From contig DEAA01000018.1 in NCBI GenBank assembly GCA_002346545.1, positions 20,922 to 55,883 on the forward strand: 34,962 nucleotides of DNA, written 5' to 3'. Of the stretch, positions 24,343 through 32,762 are shown piece after piece. The stretch is from Acidobacteria bacterium UBA2994 (GTDB lineage: Bacteria; Acidobacteriota; Vicinamibacteria; Vicinamibacterales; UBA8438). The position numbers and the translations under genes are program-made. Every line of letters begins with the position of its first letter. Positions within the stretch are counted from its first letter, which is position 1. The notes below the pieces were generated by a model, which was given only the letters and a program-made list of their open reading frames with translations, was not told where the DNA came from and made no database searches.

Positions 24343-24831
24343 ATGGCCAGAGGTGGCATGCTCATCGCTCTTACCGCACTGCTGGTAGGACTCGGCACAG
24401 GCGGCGTCGTCGGGCGTCAGAGTGCCAATGACGAAGTCCGTCGCTTACACGAGCTCTACTACGGCTACTTTGCCGAAGGTAACGCGAAGCGGATCGCCGA
24501 GGAAATCTATCACCCGAACCGACTACAGTTTGGGAGCTCTGGCGTCGCGGTTTCGTCGAGCGCCGAGGAGGTTGAAACCAGTTTCGCCCAGGCAACCGAA
24601 TCGCTCTCGCCCCAGGGCTACGACCGTTCAGAGCTTCCCGAACCGGTCATCTGTTCACCGAACCCTGGGACGGCCATCATCAGCGGGCGAATCGAGCGGT
24701 ACCACACCGACGGTAGCGTGATGGCGGAAATGGGCTCGACTTACATCTATGGAATAACCCCTAACGGCTGGCGGATTCACGCCACCATCTCTCACGGTCC
24801 CGATACGGCCATCGGGTGCGTCTCCCCCTAG
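24343..24831 (+). CDS. Secreted SnoaL/NTF2-like small protein
   Basis: A 162-aa exported protein. GGAGGAAACAAG precedes the ATG at 24343, a strong ribosome-binding site. The N-terminal 25 residues (MARGGMLIALTALLVGLGTGG) form a signal peptide. The mature part looks like an NTF2/SnoaL cone: NDEVRRLHELYYGYFAEGNAKRIAEEIYHPN is the usual opening helix pair with a Trp- or Tyr-lined cavity, then VICSPNPGTAIISGRIERYHTDGSVMAEM and a closing YIYGITPNGWRIHATISH. Two cysteines (VICSPN and AIGCVSP) could pair. The family assignment is by fold pattern, so the function is open. Single gene, divergent from the 24236 operon. Confidence 0.75.
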   Translation: MARGGMLIALTALLVGLGTGGVVGRQSANDEVRRLHELYYGYFAEGNAKRIAEEIYHPNRLQFGSSGVAVSSSAEEVETSFAQATESLSPQGYDRSELPEPVICSPNPGTAIISGRIERYHTDGSVMAEMGSTYIYGITPNGWRIHATISHGPDTAIGCVSP

Positions 24832-24849
24832 GGCCGCGTCGACGAGTGA

Positions 24850-24990
24850 TCCGTCGCAAGCTACGACCTTGCTGTGGCGAGTGTGGTCGCCCGAGTACTG
24901 AAGCAGGAGATCGTGCAGGAGCACACCCCGGAGGAGGTGTGCAGCATCCGGACCACCCTTGCCCTGCCGCTACCGACCTTCCGACCGTAG
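24850..24990 (+). pseudogene. Possible gene remnant, 46-codon coding-like frame without a start
   Basis: Between the convergent genes ending at 24831 and 24970, a plus-strand frame runs from just after a TGA at 24847 to a TAG at 24988. It reads like real protein in composition (VVARVLKQEIVQEHTPEEV, then TTLALPLPTFRP), but has no ribosome-binding site or good start. It may be the 3' end of a decayed gene; chance is also possible. It overlaps the last 21 nt of the gene at 24970-25830. Confidence 0.2.
24921..24942. terminator. Candidate bidirectional hairpin between convergent genes
   Basis: GCACACC and GGTGTGC form a perfect 7-bp inverted repeat with an 8-nt loop (CCGGAGGA), located between two convergent genes. 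No T-run follows on either strand, so classic Rho-independent action is uncertain. Confidence 0.3.
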
Positions 24991-25830
24991 CTGCTCTTGG
25001 TAAGCCTCTTCCAGCCGCTCGACGGCGGCGAGGAACCCCTCAGGATCGACGAAAGTATCTGGGCTATACGCCTGTCCCGCCTCGTATTTGTCGTGCAGGC
25101 CATATTGGGACCCATGCGCCGAAACCCAGACGTCGACGTCGAGCGCTTTCTGCTTCCGGAACGTCTCGGCGAAGTCATCGGCCACGCCCGGGTATGTCGG
25201 GTTCTCGACCAGCCGCTTGCCGGGGTTGATCGTGGCCATGTTCGCGATCGCCACGTCATAGTCCCGTCCTCCCTCCCTCACCTTCATGAGATAGCTCGAA
25301 CTCCCTGCCGTATGTCCTGGCGTCTCCAGCACGGTCAGCGTGATATCGCCAAGCTCGATCACCTCACCGTCACGGATGATCTTGTCGGCCTCGATCGGAG
25401 CGAACGATTCTCGCCCGCCGAAGTGCGGGTCGCTGAATCCGCCATCGGCCAGCACGGACGCATCGTGAAGTGTGGCCCACATCTCAGCGCCCGTGATCTC
25501 CTTGATCTCAGCCAGCGCCGCCGTATGATCCCAGTGAGCCTGCATCTGCAGCAGGATCTTGATGTCCTCGAGACGAAACCCGAGCGACTCGACGTTCTCC
25601 CTGAGCAAGGAGACTGAGTCTTCGAGCGCAGTATTGACGAGAATATGGCCCTCGCTCCCGGCGATCAGGAAGACGCTCAGGTCATAAGTGCCGACCGCAT
25701 AGAGATTCCCGATCACACGGTGGCCTTCGAACGGACGCGTCCAGTCCGGGTTCTGGCCAGACGCAAAGCTGCTCCCGACCACCACTAGCAAGGTCGCCGT
25801 CGCGATGCAATGTCGGATGTAAATGCGCAT
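24970..25830 (-). CDS. Secreted B3-type metallo-beta-lactamase-fold hydrolase with Gln at first zinc ligand
   Basis: A 286-aa exported protein. The ATG at 25828-25830 has GAGGAG 4 nt upstream; earlier in-frame codons overlap that site and are rejected. Signal peptide of about 25 residues (MRIYIRHCIATATLLVVVG to ASGQ). Subclass B3 features are present: WTRPFEGHRVIGNLYAVG opening, LVNTALEDS, a metal motif QAHWDH at residues 97-102, PGHTAGSSSY with H173, and VSAHGSQYGLHDKYE with H239. The usual first His of HxHxDH is Gln97, as in the GOB subgroup of B3 enzymes. Other hydrolases share this fold, so beta-lactam hydrolysis is not implied. Last gene of the 32722-24970 operon, 21 nt after the TIM-barrel gene. 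Confidence 0.85.
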   Translation of the reverse strand: MRIYIRHCIATATLLVVVGSSFASGQNPDWTRPFEGHRVIGNLYAVGTYDLSVFLIAGSEGHILVNTALEDSVSLLRENVESLGFRLEDIKILLQMQAHWDHTAALAEIKEITGAEMWATLHDASVLADGGFSDPHFGGRESFAPIEADKIIRDGEVIELGDITLTVLETPGHTAGSSSYLMKVREGGRDYDVAIANMATINPGKRLVENPTYPGVADDFAETFRKQKALDVDVWVSAHGSQYGLHDKYEAGQAYSPDTFVDPEGFLAAVERLEEAYQEQLRSEGR

Positions 25831-25851
25831 GGTACTCCTCATTCCAATCAA

Positions 25852-26766
25852 CTACAGGACTCCAGCGGCCCGCATCACCTCTTCACATTTCGGGCGGATC
25901 TCGGACGCCACCTCATAGGGATCGCCATCGACGAACTCGGTACGGAACAGCTCCACCGACAACGACCCGGCGTACTCCTTCTCCGCCAGCTTCTGGAGAA
26001 TGCGTTCGACCGGGGCTATCCCGTCCCCGGGAATCAGTCTGGAGTCGTTGTCGATCAGCTCCCGAGGACCCGAGCGCAGATCCTGGAAGTGAGCGTGGGC
26101 GAGCTCGCCCGGCTGCAGGAGGTCCAGGTCCTCAAACTTGCTTAACCCCGACCAGAAATGAAAGAAGTCGAGCATCGGCTTCACCCTCGGGTGTCCCGCC
26201 GATCTGATGTTGTCGAGCGCGGAAGTCAACGTGGCCAGATGCGTCGACGTTCGCGTGAACTCGATCATGCAATCGAGCTCAAACTCGGCCGCGATCTCCC
26301 CCGCCTCATGAATCGCCGCCGGTGTGGCGACGAAGTCGTCCGTGGTCAACGGTCGGTTGGTAATCGAGGGCGAGTAGACCCGTCTAAGCCCGAGCTCCGC
26401 CATCTGCTCGCATCCACGTCGCCACGCCTCAAGTGACTCGGCTCGCGCAGGTCCGGGCAACCAGAGATCCTGCAGCACCATTGCGGCCGACACCGGGATG
26501 AGATCAAGGTCGGCCAGGAGCCGTCGCGCCGCCGCTAAGGTATTGCCCTCGAGGAACGCATTTAGCTGCGGCGCCCCCAGCTCGACATACCGAATACCTG
26601 CCCGCGCCCAGCCTTCCATCGAGGCCTGGAACCCGGCGGCCCTAGTGGTGTTCTGATGCATCGCCAACAGCATCTTTCCCGGGGACGCGCTCTGTGCGTT
26701 CACCAGACTGGCCAGCGGCGCTGCGAGCGGCACCATCAAGAGCGATCGTCGGGTCAGCATAGACAT
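25852..26766 (-). CDS. Tat-exported sugar phosphate isomerase/epimerase-like TIM-barrel protein
   Basis: A 304-aa protein of the xylose isomerase-like TIM-barrel superfamily. ATGs at 26766 and 26760 are both possible, with no good ribosome-binding site. The N-terminus MLTRRSLLMVPLAAPLASLVNAQ is a twin-arginine-type export signal, so the enzyme acts folded in the periplasm. Barrel motifs include WARAGIRYVELGAPQLNAF, SPSITNRPLTTDDF, LDCMIEFTRTST, VKPMLDFFHFWSG, LAHAHFQDLR and a late GSLSVELF. Positions such as E (IEF), D (LDFFH), H (HAHF) and E (SVELF) match the four-residue metal site of this superfamily. The substrate is likely a sugar or cyclitol derivative. It follows the LpxH-like gene by 28 nt and precedes the B3-like hydrolase. 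Confidence 0.82.
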   Translation of the reverse strand: MSMLTRRSLLMVPLAAPLASLVNAQSASPGKMLLAMHQNTTRAAGFQASMEGWARAGIRYVELGAPQLNAFLEGNTLAAARRLLADLDLIPVSAAMVLQDLWLPGPARAESLEAWRRGCEQMAELGLRRVYSPSITNRPLTTDDFVATPAAIHEAGEIAAEFELDCMIEFTRTSTHLATLTSALDNIRSAGHPRVKPMLDFFHFWSGLSKFEDLDLLQPGELAHAHFQDLRSGPRELIDNDSRLIPGDGIAPVERILQKLAEKEYAGSLSVELFRTEFVDGDPYEVASEIRPKCEEVMRAAGVL

Positions 26767-26794
26767 AACTATACGCGGGAAGACGTACGGTAGC

Positions 26795-27514
26795 TCAGAC
26801 CGGAGCCATCTCGAATCTCGCGTTCCCGGCCTGGTCGACCCGGAGGAACCGACCCTCTTCCCGCCATGACGGGAGGACGACGATCCGCCCATCATCGGCG
26901 GGCAGATCCCGCTCCAGATGAAAGTGACCGAGCACGATCAGGTCGTGCCCCTGGCCCAACGCCTTCTGCCCGTAGGCGCGTACCAACGACTCTGGAAACG
27001 TGGCCTTGTACGCGAGGTTGGTCGTCCGCATTCGCTGCTCTATACGGTCGGCCCACCGCAGGCGGGACCCTGAAGGCAGTAGCGTGAACAACCGCCACGC
27101 GGGTGCCCAGCGGCTGAACCGTCGCCAGATTTGATACTGATGATCCCGGACATTGACCAGGTCGCCATGCGCGGCCCAGACACGGGTCACACCAATCCTG
27201 GTCGTCCACGACTCGGCGACCACTTCGTCGAAGGCCAGCCCGGCGTAAGCGTCGCCGACCCGATAGTCGCGATTGCCTTCGATATACGTGACCGCCATCC
27301 CGCGCTCGCGCAGTCGCGCAAGGCGGCCCACGACCGCAGTCTGGTGCGGGCGTTCCATTGAGCGGTCACCCAGCCAGAGATTAAAGAGGTCCCCGATGAA
27401 GACGAGTCCGGCGCAGGTGGTCTCAAGATGGTCGAGCCAGCGCAGAAACGGACCGAGCAGCTCGTCGTCCTGATCGAGATGGACGTCCCCGATGAACGCC
27501 AGGTCGCCGGACAC
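26795..27514 (-). CDS. lpxH: LpxH-like UDP-2,3-diacylglucosamine diphosphatase / metallophosphoesterase
   Basis: A 239-aa cytoplasmic calcineurin-like phosphoesterase, the usual LpxH length. Motifs in order: FIGDVHL (D10, H12), FIGDLFNLWLGD (D42, N45), EGNRDYR (N81-D83), AAHGD (H116) and LGHFH (H197, H199). LpxH hydrolyses UDP-2,3-diacylglucosamine to lipid X in lipid A synthesis. The GDLF-x-xW block and GNRD agree with LpxH rather than general phosphoesterases. It begins at a GTG at 27512-27514 that shares its G with the TAG stop of the DUF1552 gene (TAGTG), so it is translationally coupled. Its place in an operon of secreted proteins is odd for a core lipid A gene, so a dedicated paralogue is possible. 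Confidence 0.78.
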   Translation of the reverse strand: MSGDLAFIGDVHLDQDDELLGPFLRWLDHLETTCAGLVFIGDLFNLWLGDRSMERPHQTAVVGRLARLRERGMAVTYIEGNRDYRVGDAYAGLAFDEVVAESWTTRIGVTRVWAAHGDLVNVRDHQYQIWRRFSRWAPAWRLFTLLPSGSRLRWADRIEQRMRTTNLAYKATFPESLVRAYGQKALGQGHDLIVLGHFHLERDLPADDGRIVVLPSWREEGRFLRVDQAGNARFEMAPV

Positions 27515-28872
27515 TACACGTCGTTCAAGTGCTGCAAGGTGCCAGTGCTGTCGCCGAACTGCTCGACCGGCACGTCGAGCTTCGTCAGCAGCGCCATGAA
27601 CAGGTTCGCGAGCGGCGTCCCCTCCGCATAACGCAGGTGACGCCCGCCGGTGAGACGCCCAGCACCCCCGCCCGCGACCAGCATCGGCAAGTTCTGGATG
27701 TTATGCAAGTTACTGTTACTCATGCCGCTGCCATACATAACCATCACCTGGTCGAGCAGCGTTTGTTCGCCATCTGGCGTCTGCTGGAGCTTGTCGAGGT
27801 AGTAGCGGAAGAGGCCCGTGTGATAACTCTGAAGCTTCACGAGCTTCGCCAAACTCTCCGGTCGGTTCTCGTGGTGCGACAGCGCATGATGCGGATCAGG
27901 CACCCCGATCTGCGGATAGGTCTGCGGCGTGAGTTCCGGTGTCATCAAGAAACTGATCACCCGCGTCAGGTCGGCCTGATAGGCGAGTACCTGCATGTCG
28001 AAAAGCACCTTCACGTGCTCCTCGAACGAATCTGGGGTACCCGCCGCCGGACGATCCACCACCGGCAGTTCTCGCTCAGCGTCCGCCTCGGCCCGCTCGA
28101 TTCGTCGCTCGATATCGCGAACCGCGGTCAGGTAGTCGGTCAGCTTAGCGCGGTCGGCGGCGCCCAGTCCCTGCTGCAGTCGCGCCACCTTGTTGGTCAC
28201 GGCATCCAGGACGCTGCTATCGCGCGCCCTCCGCTCCTGGCGGGCCGCCGGATCCGTGCTCGTGCCATCGCCGAACAACCGCTCAAACAGGGCGCGCGGA
28301 TTGCTCTCCATCGGGAGCGGTGTCGTGGGTGAACTCCAGCTAAGGGTGCTCACATACGCACAGCTGAAACCTGCATCGCAGGCCCCCCCAAAATCTGGCA
28401 GCGAGACGCCGACCTCGAGCGAGGCAAGCTGTGTTTGCTTCCCCAAGTGCGCCGCCGCAATCTGATCCATCGAGGTGCCGGCCTCGAAGTCGGCCCCTTC
28501 GGTCGGCTTCGCATGCACGCCGGTCAGGAAGGCGCCGGTGATCCGCCCATGCCCACCAGCCGGGTCACCCGGCATCTGAGCAGCCGGCTTGTGGTCCATC
28601 CCGGTCAGCACAAGTAGTCGCTCCCGGAACGACTCGAGCGGCTGCAGGATCGGCGTGAATTCGAACGCTGCCCCGTCAGCTTCCGGGGTCCACTTGTCCA
28701 TAACCGCACCGTGCGGGACGTACACCATCCCGAGCCTCGGCTTGCCGCGCGCCTCGGTCTTGGCAAGCGCGGTCATGGCGGGCACCATGCTCTCGAGCAG
28801 CGGCAACGCCACGGCGGTCCCAAGCCCCCGCAGCATGGTGCGTCGAGGCAACGTCCGCTTGGTGATGATCAT
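27514..28872 (-). CDS. DUF1552 domain protein, Tat-exported
   Basis: A 452-aa protein matching DUF1552. The N-terminus LPRRTMLRGLGTAVALPLLESM is a typical twin-arginine signal with the family's usual sequence. Characteristic blocks: RLGMVYVPHGAVMDKWTPE, LLVLTGMDHKPAAQMPGD, GGHGRITGAFLTGVHAKPTEG, GTSMDQIAAAHLG, then FSCAYVSTLSWSSPTTPLPMESNPRALFERLFG, and a C-terminal HHALSHHENRPESLAKLVKLQ with DQVMVMYGSGMSNSNLHN. DUF1552 proteins resemble the sulfatase/phosphatase-type fold and are nearly always paired with DUF1592 partners. Its ATG overlaps the DUF1592 stop by four bases (ATGA), and its TAG overlaps the LpxH-like GTG. Function is not established. Confidence 0.9.
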   Translation of the reverse strand: MIITKRTLPRRTMLRGLGTAVALPLLESMVPAMTALAKTEARGKPRLGMVYVPHGAVMDKWTPEADGAAFEFTPILQPLESFRERLLVLTGMDHKPAAQMPGDPAGGHGRITGAFLTGVHAKPTEGADFEAGTSMDQIAAAHLGKQTQLASLEVGVSLPDFGGACDAGFSCAYVSTLSWSSPTTPLPMESNPRALFERLFGDGTSTDPAARQERRARDSSVLDAVTNKVARLQQGLGAADRAKLTDYLTAVRDIERRIERAEADAERELPVVDRPAAGTPDSFEEHVKVLFDMQVLAYQADLTRVISFLMTPELTPQTYPQIGVPDPHHALSHHENRPESLAKLVKLQSYHTGLFRYYLDKLQQTPDGEQTLLDQVMVMYGSGMSNSNLHNIQNLPMLVAGGGAGRLTGGRHLRYAEGTPLANLFMALLTKLDVPVEQFGDSTGTLQHLNDV

Positions 28873-31232
28873 GACTCCGTGCTCCTCATCTGGAACGGTA
28901 GGCTCTTAGTGATCGCTACGATAAGCGACGACCAGCGGTAATCGTCGGCCTCAGCCTCGCGCACGATGTCACGAAGGGCCGGACGGTCGTAATACTCGAC
29001 CCCGCGTCCCAACGCGTAGGTCAGCAGCTTCTCGGCAACCGTCGCCACGAACTCGTCGCGCCGCTCGAACAAGATCGTGCGCAGATCAGACAGTCCATCG
29101 AACTCAGCACCGTCAGGCATTGTCCCCGAAGGATCCACTGGGACGCCACCCTCTTCTTCCCGGTACTTGCCGACCGCATCGAACTGCTCCAGCGCGAAGC
29201 CGAGTGGATCCATCTGAGCGTGACACGCCGAGCAGACCGGATTGGCGCGATGCGCCTCCATACGTGCCCGCATCGACACCGGCTCGTCGGCGTCGTCGCG
29301 CTCCGGAAGCGGCGGCACATCGGGAGGCGGCGCGGGGGGCGGCGCACCCAGGATGTTCTCGAGCACCCATTTGCCTCGCACCACGGGGGACGTCCGGGTA
29401 GCGTGAGAGGTCACCGTCAGGATGCTGCCCTGTCCCAGCAATCCACGTCGCCGGTCGTCATCGAAGACGACTCGGCGGAATCGACTGCCGTAAACTCCCG
29501 GGATGCCGTAATGGCCCGCCAGACGCTCGTTCAGGAAGCTGTAGTCCGCGGTCAGCAGCTCCACTACGCTGCGATCGGCACGCAACTGATCGGCAAACAG
29601 TAGCTCGGTCTCGCGGATCAGCGCCTCTCGGAGGGTCTCGTCAAACTCCGGAAACGCATTGACATCCGGAGCGACCGACTGCATCCGTCGGAGTTGTAGC
29701 CACTGCGACGCGAAGCTACTCACGAGCGTCGTGGCCCGCTCGTCCGCCAGCATCCGTCGGACCTGAGCCTCGAGTTCGACTGGATCCCCGAGGCGCCCCG
29801 CCTCGGCCGCCTCCAACAGCTCATCGTCGGGCAGGCTGCTCCACAGAAAGAACGAGAGGCGCGAGGCCAGCTCGAAGTCGCTGAGTTGATACGGCGTCCC
29901 GGGAGGGAGACCGCTGGGATCCTGTTCCAATCGGAACAGAAACTCTGGGTCGACCAGCAGCAATTCCAGAGCGCGCTGAATTCCGGCGCGGAAGCTACCC
30001 CGTTGACGCCCTTCCGCGAAGAACGCTCGGAGCGCGACCAGATCGTCGTCGGACACCGAACGCCGCAGAGCGCGCCTGGCTAGCCGGCCAAGAATCTCAT
30101 CCGCGCACGTAGCCTCGTCTGCCACTGACGTCGCCCGACAGTGGAATAGCCTGTCTCTTGGTGACCTAGCCACACCGGCCTGAGCCGGCACTTCGTCCGG
30201 TTGAAACGGCCCCTCGACCGCGAGGGCCTCAAGCGCAAGGGGAGAGCCAGAACCCGTCGAGAAGGTCCAGAGGGGAAGACGGTCTGGCGCCACCCCTTCG
30301 TTCGCCGGGGTTCGCCGCAGAAACGAAGCGCTTACGAGATGATTCCCGGCCGCGATCGGCAACCGGACCACAATCGCCCCATCCTCAAGCATGCCACTAC
30401 CCGTAGTAGCTGGGGCACGCCCATCCGGCCAGTCGCCCACCGGCACCGCGGCCACCCTGACCCCATCCAGCCGCACATCCACAATCTGAGGCTCTCGCAC
30501 CCGCCCGGCCAGCGTCACTTTCAACCGGTATTCGGCATCCAGAGGAAAGTGGTGCCGCACCGCCGTCCCACCGCGCGAACCGAACGGCAGATCCTCGCTC
30601 ATGCGGCTATCCTGATGCGCCAGATGGGACACCTCGTACACCACTACATCCCGCTCGATCTCGCTCGCCTCTACCGCGAGCCTGGCGACACGGCGGGCCG
30701 ACGACATGTAGCGCTCAAGCAGCCCGGGCGACACCGTCAGGATGTCGGCGTTGTTATCGAAACCGAACGCCATGTCGTCGGGCGGCAGCAGCGTCTCGAC
30801 AGCGATCTCAAGCCCAAACAAATCGCGAATGGCATTGGCATACTCCTGTCGATTGAGACGATGCAGCGTGGGACGACCCGGGTTCGGCCTCTCGGCAGCC
30901 GCGGCGTCCAGCCCCACTTCCAGCCACCGGGTGAAACCGGCATACACGGCCTCCACCGGACGGGGACGCCGCGCGGGAGGCATCGACCGGGTCTGCAGTT
31001 TCTGCAGCACCTTCTCCCACACCTGGGCGTTCGAACCGGAGAGGTCGAGTTCCAGTTCGGCCAACGACAGCCCGCCCGCCATGGTGCGGGAGTTGTGACA
31101 CGCGATGCAATACTGATCGAGCACCGCGCGATATTCGGCAGTATCGGGGCTCTGCGCAGAAGCTCCGCTCCCCGACAGGACGAACCCGGCGACCAGGATC
31201 AACGCCAGGACGCGCTCCAAAGCTTCACCCAC
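28869..31232 (-). CDS. DUF1592/DUF1587/DUF1588 protein with N-terminal cytochrome c motif
   Basis: A 787-aa secreted protein of the planctomycete-type cytochrome family. The GTG at 31230-31232 shares its G with the TAG of the upstream ankyrin gene (TAGTG). Signal peptide of about 27 residues (MGEALERVLALILVAG to GASAQ). A haem motif CIACH lies at 42-46. The DUF1587 block LHRLNRQEYANAIRDLFGLEI is near residue 105. The DUF1592 core contains FRAGIQRALELLLVDPEFLFRLE and FELASRLSFFLWSSLPDDELL. The DUF1588 segment has RGLLGQGSILTVTSHATRTSPVVRGKWVLE and a second Cys-His site, PVCSACHAQMDPLGFALE, and a DUF1585 end (AEKLLTYALGRGVEYYD). The arrangement fits an extracytoplasmic redox protein paired with DUF1552; its reaction is unknown. 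Confidence 0.92.
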   Translation of the reverse strand: MGEALERVLALILVAGFVLSGSGASAQSPDTAEYRAVLDQYCIACHNSRTMAGGLSLAELELDLSGSNAQVWEKVLQKLQTRSMPPARRPRPVEAVYAGFTRWLEVGLDAAAAERPNPGRPTLHRLNRQEYANAIRDLFGLEIAVETLLPPDDMAFGFDNNADILTVSPGLLERYMSSARRVARLAVEASEIERDVVVYEVSHLAHQDSRMSEDLPFGSRGGTAVRHHFPLDAEYRLKVTLAGRVREPQIVDVRLDGVRVAAVPVGDWPDGRAPATTGSGMLEDGAIVVRLPIAAGNHLVSASFLRRTPANEGVAPDRLPLWTFSTGSGSPLALEALAVEGPFQPDEVPAQAGVARSPRDRLFHCRATSVADEATCADEILGRLARRALRRSVSDDDLVALRAFFAEGRQRGSFRAGIQRALELLLVDPEFLFRLEQDPSGLPPGTPYQLSDFELASRLSFFLWSSLPDDELLEAAEAGRLGDPVELEAQVRRMLADERATTLVSSFASQWLQLRRMQSVAPDVNAFPEFDETLREALIRETELLFADQLRADRSVVELLTADYSFLNERLAGHYGIPGVYGSRFRRVVFDDDRRRGLLGQGSILTVTSHATRTSPVVRGKWVLENILGAPPPAPPPDVPPLPERDDADEPVSMRARMEAHRANPVCSACHAQMDPLGFALEQFDAVGKYREEEGGVPVDPSGTMPDGAEFDGLSDLRTILFERRDEFVATVAEKLLTYALGRGVEYYDRPALRDIVREAEADDYRWSSLIVAITKSLPFQMRSTES

Positions 31233-32722
31233 TAGCGGATCCGCCCTTCGTTGTAGTTCTCGATCATCGCGGCAGGATCAAAGCTAGCGCTTCCCAGCTC
31301 CTTAAGCAGCTCCGCAGTGCTCCCTCCACCCAACCCGGGCAACAGGATGTGGCCCCCGCCTTCGGCGATCATCAATGGCGTAATACCGCGATCGTCGACG
31401 ACGTCGAGCTCTGCGCCGTGGTCGAAGAGCAGCTGCACGATCAGGTCCGATCGGATATGGGCCGCACCGTGAAGGGCGCTCCGTCCACGATCGTTGATTG
31501 CGTTGACTGGCGCGTTTCGCCCCAGGAGGAATGTCACCGCCTCCAGTGACTGTCCGGGCGTCACCCTCGTCTCCGCGGGGACCTGCCCCAGACCTGCGGC
31601 CACCATCAACGGGGTCGTCCCCTCGTTGGTCGTCAGACTCAGGTCGGCGCCCGCCGCAGCCAGTGCGCGCATGACCGGCACGTCGGCGTCAAGCGCCGCC
31701 AGCAAAAACGGGGTGGAGCCGAGCATGCTAACCCGGAACCGAGCACTGGCGAAACCAAAGGCAGGTGGACTCTTTTCAAGGCGCGCATCGGGGTCCGCTC
31801 CATGCGCGAGTAACGCCTCAACCAATCGCAACCGCCCCGGCCCGACTTCGTTCAGGAAACGCCACTCCGCTTCTCTCGCTGTCTCGATCCCCTGCAGATT
31901 GCCGGTCAGCTCCGTGTGCCATGCGCCAGCAGCGTAGTGCAGCGGCGTATAGCCGGTCGCGGCGTGATTCGGCTCGGCGCCCTGCTCCAGCAGCGCGATC
32001 GCGGCGTCCACGTGGCCACGGACGACCGCGACCAGGAGGGGGGTCAGCCCGTCCGGGGTAGCGGCGTTCACATCAGCTCCTGCCTCGATCAGGAGCTGGG
32101 CCAGGCCCGGCACGTCGTGCCGAGCCGCGATCAGCAGGGCCGTGAACCCGCGAAACGAGCGCGCCCGCACATCGGCGCCACGCGCGACCAGCGCGGCGGC
32201 CACGTCCGTGTGACCTTCACCGGCAGCCGCCATAAGAGCCGTCTGGCCGTACCAAGCGTCGCCTTCAGCATGATCGGCGCCCGCGTCGAGCAAGGCGGTG
32301 ACTGCCTGTACGTCGCCTGTTCGCGCACAGGTCATCAACGGGGTTTCACCCGTCTCGCGAGCCAGATTCGGATTGGCACCCGCCGCAACCAGGCGAGACA
32401 CCACGTTTGCCGACCCGTTCTCACAGGCCAGTGAGAGCGCCGTCACCCCGTAATCGTTTTGGACATCGGGAGCGGCCCCGTGACGCAGGAGCAGGCTCAC
32501 GCCGTCCGGCGCATCGTGGTACGCGGCCCAGTGCAGAGCTGTCGCGCCGTCAGGCTGTGAGGCATCCACCTTCGCTCCTGCCGCCAAAACAGAGGCGAGC
32601 TGGCCCCAGGCTCCAGCCTTCGCCGCCTCGAGCGGCGACTGGGCGACCATCGGAGCGGACGCTCCCAGCACGAGCGCGGTGCTACAGAGTATCCAAGCGA
32701 CAGGCGAGTGTTGGCAGCGCAT
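31232..32722 (-). CDS. Secreted ankyrin-repeat protein
   Basis: A 496-aa exported protein with about 12 ankyrin repeats. The ATG at 32720-32722 has GGAG about 6 nt upstream and starts a signal peptide (MRCQHSPVAWILCSTALVLG to VAQ). Repeats are clear from residue 30 onward: TALHWAAYHD, TALSLACENG, TPLMTCARTG, TALMAAAGEGH, TALLIAARHD, TPLLVAVVRGH, TPLHYAAGAWH, TPFLLAALDAD, TPLMVAAGLGQ, SALHGAAH and TPLMIAEGGGH, each followed by LL.xGA(D/N). Two insertions (about residues 265-330 and near 390) break the regular spacing. Bacterial periplasmic ankyrin proteins act as binding scaffolds. First gene of the operon and directly coupled to the DUF1592 gene by TAGTG, so it may dock or stabilise the DUF1592/DUF1552 pair. 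Confidence 0.9.
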   Translation of the reverse strand: MRCQHSPVAWILCSTALVLGASAPMVAQSPLEAAKAGAWGQLASVLAAGAKVDASQPDGATALHWAAYHDAPDGVSLLLRHGAAPDVQNDYGVTALSLACENGSANVVSRLVAAGANPNLARETGETPLMTCARTGDVQAVTALLDAGADHAEGDAWYGQTALMAAAGEGHTDVAAALVARGADVRARSFRGFTALLIAARHDVPGLAQLLIEAGADVNAATPDGLTPLLVAVVRGHVDAAIALLEQGAEPNHAATGYTPLHYAAGAWHTELTGNLQGIETAREAEWRFLNEVGPGRLRLVEALLAHGADPDARLEKSPPAFGFASARFRVSMLGSTPFLLAALDADVPVMRALAAAGADLSLTTNEGTTPLMVAAGLGQVPAETRVTPGQSLEAVTFLLGRNAPVNAINDRGRSALHGAAHIRSDLIVQLLFDHGAELDVVDDRGITPLMIAEGGGHILLPGLGGGSTAELLKELGSASFDPAAMIENYNEGRIR

Positions 32723-32762
32723 ACTGACTCCAGATGTCGCTCTAAGTCGAGATGTCCCTTCA

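Noticed and set aside
23439..24431. 330-codon plus-strand frame opposite GDPDLQG protein D
   Set aside because: Composition is Arg/Pro-rich without motifs, it lies antisense to a family member with clear homologous blocks, and it runs through two genes.
24970..25830. Calling the B3-like protein an antibiotic resistance beta-lactamase
   Set aside because: The fold serves many hydrolases; the context is catabolic and the first zinc ligand is substituted.
30201..31235. 344-codon plus-strand frame opposite the DUF1592 gene
   Set aside because: Antisense shadow of a gene whose haem and DUF motifs are unmistakable.
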